7,402 nt of DNA, taken from positions 1 to 7,402 of the forward strand of contig LJUD01000146.1 in the NCBI GenBank assembly GCA_001304035.1, in the 5' to 3' direction. Below the pieces are notes generated by a model. It ran no database searches. It was not told the DNA's origin and saw only the letters and a list, made by a program, of their open reading frames with translations. Position 1 is the first letter of the stretch, and each line of letters begins with the position of its first letter. A program made the translations under genes and the position numbers. Source of the stretch: a bacterium SM23_31 (GTDB lineage: Bacteria > SM23-31). Of this stretch, positions 1-4,685 are shown in pieces.

Positions 1-605
1 CAGCAGTGCCGTTTCATTTTCTCGGACATTTCTACAGTCTGCCAGCATTGGTCCAGAGTAATTGCTGCAGGCACTTCGATGGCAGCGTGTTTTCCCGCTT
101 CCATTGCAGCAACCGCCACCGGAACATGCCATTCCCACGAAGTAGCTATAAACACCAGATCAAGATCATCCCGCTCGCACAAACGCTTAAAATCGGTTTC
201 ACCGAGGGTATAAATTTCAGGCTGGGGCTGACCTGCCTGTACAACTCTATCCTGATTGCTTTTTGCCCTGTCCTCTTTAATATCACATAACGCTTTAACT
301 TCCACGCCTTCAAGACTTAAAAAATTCCTTACATGATTTGAACCCTGAGATCCGACACCGACAAAACCCATGCGCACTTTTTCTAAAGGCGGTACTGTGA
401 ATCTTACCGGTTCGGAAGTAAGTTTTTGAATCTCACTTGTCTGTAAGGCAACGTCCTCCGGTTCGGAAGTTAACACTTGCCGTCCTCTCGAACAATTTGA
501 GAGAAGAGTTCCGCTCATAGCAGCACCAAGACCGGCGGCTGCGCTTATTTTGAAAAAATCCCTGCGGCTGTGTTGATTATTCGAGTTATCTTTCTTTTTG
601 CTCAT
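1..605 (-). CDS. Tat-exported Gfo/Idh/MocA protein, probable GH109 alpha-N-acetylgalactosaminidase (3' end cut by window)
   Basis: The first 201 codons are visible; the gene runs off the left edge. ATG at 605 follows GGTGAGG with a 7-nt gap. Residues 13-19 (SRRDFFK) form a twin-arginine motif followed by an Ala/Gly-rich hydrophobic stretch (20-36), so export by Tat is expected. Cys38 after LLSN could be a lipidation site, but Asn at -1 is not standard. The Rossmann fold starts near residue 78, with the dinucleotide motif GVGSQG at 83-88, then SWEWHVP (156-162) and GKHAAIEVP (171-179), which match the family. The continuation through CWQTVEMSEKMKRHC resembles GH109 enzymes, which hydrolyse alpha-GalNAc linkages by an NAD-dependent oxidation/elimination route; this is family knowledge. 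The C-terminal catalytic half is outside the window, so another exported oxidoreductase of the superfamily remains possible. The neighbouring sugar kinase and GlmU-like gene fit a GalNAc-releasing role. The linker between signal and fold contains two LTSEP copies 17 residues apart. Confidence 0.75.
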   Translation of the reverse strand, partial: MSKKKDNSNNQHSRRDFFKISAAAGLGAAMSGTLLSNCSRGRQVLTSEPEDVALQTSEIQKLTSEPVRFTVPPLEKVRMGFVGVGSQGSNHVRNFLSLEGVEVKALCDIKEDRAKSNQDRVVQAGQPQPEIYTLGETDFKRLCERDDLDLVFIATSWEWHVPVAVAAMEAGKHAAIEVPAAITLDQCWQTVEMSEKMKRHC

Positions 606-742
606 AGTTTTTCCTCACCTTATTTTGCCGGTAATTATTTCTTTTTTATACATTTACTATTATTAGAAAAAAACATTCAAAATTGTGATTTCCTGAACTC
701 AATCCATTGAATACATACTTTCAAATGTTACAGGCAGCTTCA
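606..742 (-). promoter_or_regulatory. AT-rich leader upstream of the GH109-like gene, possible promoter region
   Basis: This 137-bp gap separates the kinase stop from the GH109-like start. On the minus strand a TATAAA (complement of 645-650) lies 39 nt before the ATG. The hexamer 17 nt upstream of it is only TTTTTT, so the -35 match is poor. A short palindrome, TCAAT-CC-ATTGA, sits at 699-710, well upstream of the TATAAA. No GC-rich hairpin followed by a T tract is present, so I see no intrinsic terminator for the kinase. The gap is long enough for a separate promoter, but the exact element is uncertain. Confidence 0.25.
613..619 (-). promoter_or_regulatory. Ribosome binding site of the GH109-like gene
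   Basis: GGTGAGG on the minus strand ends 7 nt before the ATG at 605. It fixes the start directly ahead of the twin-arginine signal peptide. Confidence 0.65.
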
Positions 743-1819
743 TTAAATAATATATACACCTTTATCAATAGAAATAATATAAGGTTTTCCACCGGCGCGT
801 GCTATGGCTTCGGCTGCCTGTTCATAAGAGTCGGGAGCGTAAGCAAACATGCACCCGCCGCCGCCGGAACCGTTGATTTTTGCACCAAGCGCACCACTTT
901 CTAACGCAGAGTCTATCATCCCGTCAATTTTTGTTGTAGATACGCGCAGCCGGTCGCGCAGTTCCTGTTGATGGGCATTTAAAAGTTGACCTAACTGTCG
1001 GTGGTCAAAGTTCTTCCGGCGGATAAGTATTTTCGCATCCTGAGTGAGTTCTCGATTAACAATATTACCTTTAAGCAGTTCAAACTGCTCCCGTGAAAGC
1101 AGGTTTTTATAATGCTCCAATTCCTCAAGAGTTATTGTTTTAATATTTAACTTTTTGTTTTTTTGAGACACAACGTTTACAGCTTCCAAAGTTCCGCCTT
1201 TTACACGTGCAAGTATCTTTTTTGTATCTTTGGGTTCCAGTGAATCGCCTAAAACAAAGTTGCCTAATTGAGTGTATAACTGCTGATGACCGTCAGGAAT
1301 ACTGAAGTCGATATATAATATGCCGCCAAAACTTGCTGCATAATGGTCCATCATTCCACCGGGTTCTTTAAATTCCACAACCTCTGCCTGATGAGCAAGA
1401 CGTGCGACTTCAAGGGGATTATTACTGCGTTCGTCTGACGCAATCGCAAGTAAAAATTGTATCCATGCGACAATAAGCGCTGAAGAACTCGACGCCCCGG
1501 AATTAATGGGGATATTTCCTTGGACTATGCAATTATATCCATTGGAGAATTTTACATTCTCACGTAACAATACATTCAAACCACTTCTGAAGTAATCTCT
1601 TTCTTTAATATATTGTATAGGCTGACTTACATCGATGTCTTCTTTTGCTTCTATATCGGGTAAATCCAAATGAAATATTCTATCGTTACTTTTTTCTCCT
1701 TGAATAGAGATACGAAGATTAATCGCTGCCGTAATTACCGGCAGTCCTAAATAATCCTGATGTTCTCCAAAAAGGCAGATTCGTCCCGGGGCAGAAACCG
1801 TTAGTTTTTCGATGTTCAT
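743..1819 (-). CDS. GHMP-family sugar-1-kinase (galactokinase/N-acetylhexosamine kinase-like)
   Basis: The protein has 358 residues and is probably cytosolic. All three GHMP signatures are present. The N-terminal motif at residues 10-23 (APGRICLFGEHQDY) resembles the galactokinase GEHTDY signature. The phosphate-binding loop is PINSGASSSSA (104-114), and the C-terminal glycine-rich motif is KINGSGGGGC (314-323). Asp158 in GGMMDHYAASFGG aligns with the catalytic base of galactokinases. The expected reaction is ATP-dependent phosphorylation of a free sugar at C1. The exact sugar cannot be read from the sequence; galactose, GalNAc, GlcNAc and heptose kinases share this fold. The next gene upstream encodes a sugar-1-phosphate nucleotidyltransferase, its natural partner. 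I chose the ATG at 1819 because family homology begins there. The frame stays open to a TTG at 1897, but that extension is Cys-rich, lacks family features and has no ribosome binding site. The site for 1819 is itself weak (GGATGAAAG). Sampled GC is about 37%, below rdhA and GH2. Confidence 0.85.
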   Translation of the reverse strand: MNIEKLTVSAPGRICLFGEHQDYLGLPVITAAINLRISIQGEKSNDRIFHLDLPDIEAKEDIDVSQPIQYIKERDYFRSGLNVLLRENVKFSNGYNCIVQGNIPINSGASSSSALIVAWIQFLLAIASDERSNNPLEVARLAHQAEVVEFKEPGGMMDHYAASFGGILYIDFSIPDGHQQLYTQLGNFVLGDSLEPKDTKKILARVKGGTLEAVNVVSQKNKKLNIKTITLEELEHYKNLLSREQFELLKGNIVNRELTQDAKILIRRKNFDHRQLGQLLNAHQQELRDRLRVSTTKIDGMIDSALESGALGAKINGSGGGGCMFAYAPDSYEQAAEAIARAGGKPYIISIDKGVYII

Positions 1820-1897
1820 GGTTCTTTCATCCGTCAATAAATTAGGCTTCCTGATCGATTTCAGATATACCGGCTCACAAAAACAGCAAGGCTTCAA

Positions 1898-1932
1898 GAG
1901 ATTTTAATATTCTTTAACTTACTAAAATTCTC
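1898..1932 (-). other. Imperfect AT-rich hairpin after the nucleotidyltransferase stop
   Basis: Immediately after the TGA, GAGAATTTTA and TAAAATCTC form a stem of about nine pairs with one bulged A, around a loop of about 16 nt. The stem is AT-rich and has no T tract, so it is a poor intrinsic terminator. It could be an mRNA stability or processing element between the two sugar-nucleotide genes. It may equally be chance in AT-rich DNA. Confidence 0.25.
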
Positions 1933-2667
1933 TCAAATTTGTTTTTGTAATATCTTAATTGCCTCAGCCAAATCCCGGGCGTCATTAATACCGAACACAA
2001 GACGAGTGTCCTCTTCCTGAAGCGTCTCCACAGAAAAATGTTCATTTGTTAAAATTTCTATAATATCGGTTAAGTAATATTCGCGCTGTGTATTATTATT
2101 GTTAATTTTGGAGAGAAGCGGTAATACAATTTCTGCCTTAAAGCAGTAATGTGAGGAATTAACTTCTTTTATTGCTTTTATTTGGGGCAATGCGTCTTTT
2201 TCCTCGATAATTTTTATTACCTTTCCGTTATTATCTCTCACAATTCGACCGTAAGGCGGAGGCTGTTCAAATACAGCGGTTAAAAACGTTGCCGAAGCAC
2301 TGGATTTTTGATGTTTTATAATTAATTTATTTAATGCATCGGTGGTTATAAAAGGGCAATCACCAACGAGCACCAGCAGATCACCTTTATAATCTTTTAA
2401 TAAGGGACGCACCTGCATTAATGCGTGACCCGTGCCTAACTGCGGTTCCTGGAGTACATATTGATAATCTGGTCCAAGGGCTTGTTTAACCTGTTCCGCA
2501 CCACTTCCTACGATAACGTATATGGTCTCTATTCCTGCATTTCGACAGGCATCGGCAACATATTGCACTACCGGTTTGCCCAGCAAGTCATGAACCATCT
2601 TGGGCAAATCCGATTTCATACGCACACCTTTACCGGCAGCTAATATTACGGCTCTTATTTCGCGCAT
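1933..2667 (-). CDS. Stand-alone GlmU-type sugar-1-phosphate uridylyltransferase (no acetyltransferase domain)
   Basis: The 244-residue protein matches the N-terminal pyrophosphorylase half of GlmU across its length. The nucleotide loop LAAGKGVRM (9-17) is followed by LPK with Lys23, the uridine-binding QLGTGHA (76-82), GDCP with Asp103, YGRI (139-142), EEKDA with Glu155, Asn170, NNNTQREYYLTDII (190-203) and Asn228. These line up with E. coli GlmU Lys25, Asp105, Gly140, Glu154, Asn169 and Asn227. The enzyme should join UTP and a HexNAc-1-phosphate to give UDP-HexNAc and pyrophosphate. Full GlmU is about 456 residues; the left-handed beta-helix acetyltransferase half is absent, so a pre-acetylated sugar phosphate is the likely substrate. 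The usual NTG after the sugar-contact Asn is NSS here, and QGEYY is QREYY, so sugar preference may differ from GlcNAc-1-P. ATG at 2667 follows a modest AGG. The kinase lies 113 bp downstream. Sampled GC is about 29%, lowest in the window. Confidence 0.85.
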   Translation of the reverse strand: MREIRAVILAAGKGVRMKSDLPKMVHDLLGKPVVQYVADACRNAGIETIYVIVGSGAEQVKQALGPDYQYVLQEPQLGTGHALMQVRPLLKDYKGDLLVLVGDCPFITTDALNKLIIKHQKSSASATFLTAVFEQPPPYGRIVRDNNGKVIKIIEEKDALPQIKAIKEVNSSHYCFKAEIVLPLLSKINNNNTQREYYLTDIIEILTNEHFSVETLQEEDTRLVFGINDARDLAEAIKILQKQI

Positions 2668-2716
2668 TCTTAACCTGTATTGATTTTAATGAATCTTTGG
2701 CATTCATGTTCTTTTC

Positions 2717-2745
2717 ATTATATGTACAGACAAGTGCACTGTTAC
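2717..2745 (-). promoter_or_regulatory. Predicted sigma70-type promoter for the nucleotidyltransferase-kinase genes
   Basis: On the minus strand, GTAACA (complement of 2740-2745) and a perfect TATAAT (complement of 2717-2722) are separated by 17 bp. The -35 matches TTGACA at 4 of 6 positions. Transcription would start near 2710 and give a leader of about 43 nt. The 8-bp palindrome AGTGCACT (2733-2740) lies in the spacer, where a repressor could bind. The leader contains a short inverted repeat, ATGAAT-N7-ATTCAT (2689-2707). This suggests the sugar-nucleotide genes can be transcribed separately from rdhBA. Confidence 0.4.
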
Positions 2746-2776
2746 AGGTACTCTGTGAATATGCGGGGATAAGACC

Positions 2777-4165
2777 TCACATAGATTCCCGCGCCGTAAT
2801 ACTCTTATACCCGTCCATCATCCAGAATTCGGTATCCTGAACTTCTTCACCATATCCGCTTGCCTGGTCTAAGTTCACCATCAGTTTATTTAAGGCGCCG
2901 ACACGTCCTTTTATAATCTGGCGTATCATCTTGTGCAGCCATGAGTTATTGGGCTTATTAAAAGGGCAGACACGTTTGCAGTTTGAACAGCTGAATCCGT
3001 TGAAATCGTAGCACTTTTCGCCATAGATATACCATTTCAACACTCCCGGATTGTTTGCCGAAGATTTTCCTTTCCAGGTGCGTTGCCCGTCGGAAACGGC
3101 GCCGCTCGGACAGTGCTCTGCACACAGTTTGCAAACCTCACAAAACTCGGTTACGCCGAAGTTAATCGGAGAGTCTGCCACCAGAGGCATATCGGTTATA
3201 ACCTTTGCCAGACGAACACGCGGACCATACTTTGGGGTAACCAGCAAACCCTGACGACCAAGCTGACCCAAACCGGCGTCTACAGCGATAGGAATACTTA
3301 AACCAACGCCGTTGCCTGCGGGTATAGCGCGGTATCCTAATGCGCGAATGAACTCTGCCAGTGCAAACGCTGTAAATGCCATACGTGAATAACCGTTACC
3401 TACGGCGGCGGAAGCCAGGCGCCCCGGCGAGTTGGCGATGCCGATATAGTCCTCCTCAAAAGCAATGGCTACAACACGGTTCATCGATTCGGGGATGTAC
3501 CAGGCATCGTTAGCCTGTTCAAAGCGGTCGCCCTCCGCCAGCACCGGAATGGCGCGCTCCCTATCCATTCTTGAGGGTGCATAATTGTCCGAATACAGCC
3601 ATAAAGGATTCAATTTTGCAATACCGGCTAATGATGCGCCAAAAAACAGCCCAGCATGTTTGACTGCAAGCGAGGCTTCTTCCCAGGTCATATCAAGCCC
3701 AGCCGGCTCCCATGAACCAATTCTGTCAAAGCTCATGCTCCTAACCCTGGAACTCTGTATATCCCATCCACTTCCTATAGATGAGGCACACCAGGAAGCT
3801 GCCATCAGGGCATAGTCGAGGCGGTTCTGATTTGGGAGTTTCCCCTCACCCTTTACCAGATTCTCATAGGTAAGGTTCTCGGTCAGTTCAGGACGATTTC
3901 TCCGGGCAGGGTCCCAGCTATTGCGTGAGAATATATTATTCTTTTCGCTCATCCGCTTAAGTACATCAGGATCACACTCATAAGGGTATTTACCGTTGGC
4001 CAATTTTTCTACCTGAAAACCGCCGTATTCACTTTTAGATTCGACCAGAACACCGTTTGCAGTCTTGGCAATTATTTTAGGGACAGCAAAACCAGACCCG
4101 ATCGTTGCGGTTCCAATACCCAGAAATTGCAAAAAGTTACGCCGATTAATCGATTGATCTAACAT
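2777..4165 (-). CDS. rdhA: Reductive dehalogenase catalytic subunit RdhA (corrinoid/iron-sulfur, Tat-exported)
   Basis: The 462-residue protein matches the usual RdhA size. Residues 8-14 (RRNFLQF) are a twin-arginine motif followed by a Gly/Ala-rich hydrophobic stretch to about residue 32, so it is expected outside the cytoplasmic membrane. The C-terminal part carries two iron-sulfur motifs: Cys342, 345, 348 and 352 (CxxCxxCxxxCP), and Cys385, 393, 396 and 400. Eight cysteines suit two [4Fe-4S] clusters feeding a corrinoid. Tyr259, Asn285 and Arg318 have the same 26- and 33-residue spacing as PceA active-site residues Tyr246, Asn272 and Arg305. The role would be reductive removal of halide from an organohalide as terminal electron acceptor; the substrate is unknown. 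ATG at 4165 has AAAAGGA 8 nt upstream. rdhB ends 39 bp upstream, so the two are probably co-transcribed. The related epoxyqueuosine reductase QueG is disfavoured by the Tat signal and the adjacent anchor gene. Sampled GC is about 56%. Confidence 0.92.
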   Translation of the reverse strand: MLDQSINRRNFLQFLGIGTATIGSGFAVPKIIAKTANGVLVESKSEYGGFQVEKLANGKYPYECDPDVLKRMSEKNNIFSRNSWDPARRNRPELTENLTYENLVKGEGKLPNQNRLDYALMAASWCASSIGSGWDIQSSRVRSMSFDRIGSWEPAGLDMTWEEASLAVKHAGLFFGASLAGIAKLNPLWLYSDNYAPSRMDRERAIPVLAEGDRFEQANDAWYIPESMNRVVAIAFEEDYIGIANSPGRLASAAVGNGYSRMAFTAFALAEFIRALGYRAIPAGNGVGLSIPIAVDAGLGQLGRQGLLVTPKYGPRVRLAKVITDMPLVADSPINFGVTEFCEVCKLCAEHCPSGAVSDGQRTWKGKSSANNPGVLKWYIYGEKCYDFNGFSCSNCKRVCPFNKPNNSWLHKMIRQIIKGRVGALNKLMVNLDQASGYGEEVQDTEFWMMDGYKSITARESM

Positions 4166-4173
4166 AGTTGTTA

Positions 4174-4180
4174 TCCTTTT
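4174..4180 (-). promoter_or_regulatory. Ribosome binding site of rdhA
   Basis: AAAAGGA on the minus strand ends 8 nt before the rdhA ATG at 4165, inside the 39-bp gap after rdhB. It supports the start just ahead of the twin-arginine motif. Confidence 0.65.
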
Positions 4181-4204
4181 TACAATATAAATGTTCGAAG
4201 TAAA

Positions 4205-4477
4205 TCACTTTACACCACGGGCAAAGATAAACCTGCCCAGCAAGACTCCCCACACAACCGCAATGAATCCCAGGATAACGCCTATTACCACTGCGCCTTT
4301 TACAGTCCCCTCCGCTAAAAAACTGACTATTACTTCAAGTACAAAAAGAGCGTATACAAAACCAAGAATGGTTAAAATCCACTGCCACCAGGCGATACGT
4401 AATTTTCGATTTCGGGCATAATCCACAACGAACAGCAGACCGGCAATAATTACTGCTCCGATGCATATATCAACCAT
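4205..4477 (-). CDS. rdhB: RdhB-like membrane anchor of the reductive dehalogenase
   Basis: The 90-residue protein is almost entirely hydrophobic. Three membrane segments are visible, at about 4-20, 30-54 and 61-84. They are separated by a basic loop (ARNRKLR, 21-27) and a short loop containing Glu56, with a further acidic residue, Glu48, in the second segment. Size, three-helix layout, the WWQWILTILG stretch and the adjacency to rdhA all match RdhB/PceB-type proteins, thought to hold the exported RdhA at the outer face of the cytoplasmic membrane. It has no known catalytic role. The gene order is B then A, as in Desulfitobacterium cprBA, not A then B as in most Dehalococcoides operons. ATG at 4477 is preceded by GAAGGAG with an 11-nt gap. 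RdhB proteins diverge strongly, so the call relies on topology and context as much as on sequence. Confidence 0.85.
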   Translation of the reverse strand: MVDICIGAVIIAGLLFVVDYARNRKLRIAWWQWILTILGFVYALFVLEVIVSFLAEGTVKGAVVIGVILGFIAVVWGVLLGRFIFARGVK

Positions 4478-4488
4478 ATTTTTATTTT

Positions 4489-4495
4489 CTCCTTC
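4489..4495 (-). promoter_or_regulatory. Strong Shine-Dalgarno site of rdhB
   Basis: GAAGGAG on the minus strand lies 11 nt before the ATG at 4477. It is the best Shine-Dalgarno match in the window. Confidence 0.65.
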
Positions 4496-4504
4496 TCAAT
4501 TATG

Positions 4505-4538
4505 TTTGATAATATTTCAAATTTGTTAATCCCTGCAA
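4505..4538 (-). promoter_or_regulatory. Possible rdhBA promoter with overlapping dyad
   Basis: On the minus strand a TATTAT (complement of 4509-4514) lies 18 bp from TTGCAG (complement of 4533-4538). The -35 matches TTGACA at only 3 of 6 positions. The predicted start would leave a leader of about 25 nt with the rdhB ribosome binding site. An imperfect dyad, TTTGA-N7-TCAAA (4505-4521), overlaps the -10. Its half-sites recall the CRP/FNR family, but the spacing is one base longer than the usual N6. No full TTAAT-N4-ATTAA dehalobox is present. Confidence 0.25.
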
Positions 4539-4636
4539 AATATCAAAACAGTCTTAGGGCTCATGAATCCTATTATTTCCTGTTCTGCTCGGCTTACATT
4601 GTATCGGCGCTGTTTCAATTTCACATTTTCACCTTC

Positions 4637-4658
4637 TGTAACGGTTCATTGTAACGGT
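4637..4658. repeat. Short direct repeat TGTAACGGT, 13-bp period
   Basis: Two exact 9-bp copies, at 4637-4645 and 4650-4658, lie in the 208-bp gap between the beta-galactosidase stop and rdhB. Short spaced repeats upstream of a regulated gene can be activator sites, but here they lie about 160 bp from the rdhB start. The rest of the gap (4539-4636) shows no gene or clear terminator. Confidence 0.35.
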
Positions 4659-4685
4659 CAACATAGACAAAGAATCCGAATTCTA

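Noticed and set aside
1820..1897. N-terminal extension of the kinase from a TTG at 1897.
   Set aside because: GHMP homology starts at the ATG at 1819. The extension has no ribosome binding site and no family-like sequence.
3051..3301. Two overlapping short open frames on the plus strand.
   Set aside because: Both are antisense to the RdhA iron-sulfur region and have no independent support.
2777..4165. Epoxyqueuosine reductase (QueG) as the identity of the iron-sulfur protein.
   Set aside because: QueG is cytosolic and lacks a twin-arginine signal. This protein has one, has the RdhA-type catalytic core, and follows an anchor gene.
4525..4538. TTAAT near rdhB as a dehalobox.
   Set aside because: Only one half-site is present; the expected ATTAA four bases later is replaced by GCAAA.
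4671..4684. Hairpin AGAAT-CCGA-ATTCT just after the beta-galactosidase stop as a terminator.
   Set aside because: The stem is only five mostly AT pairs and no T tract follows.
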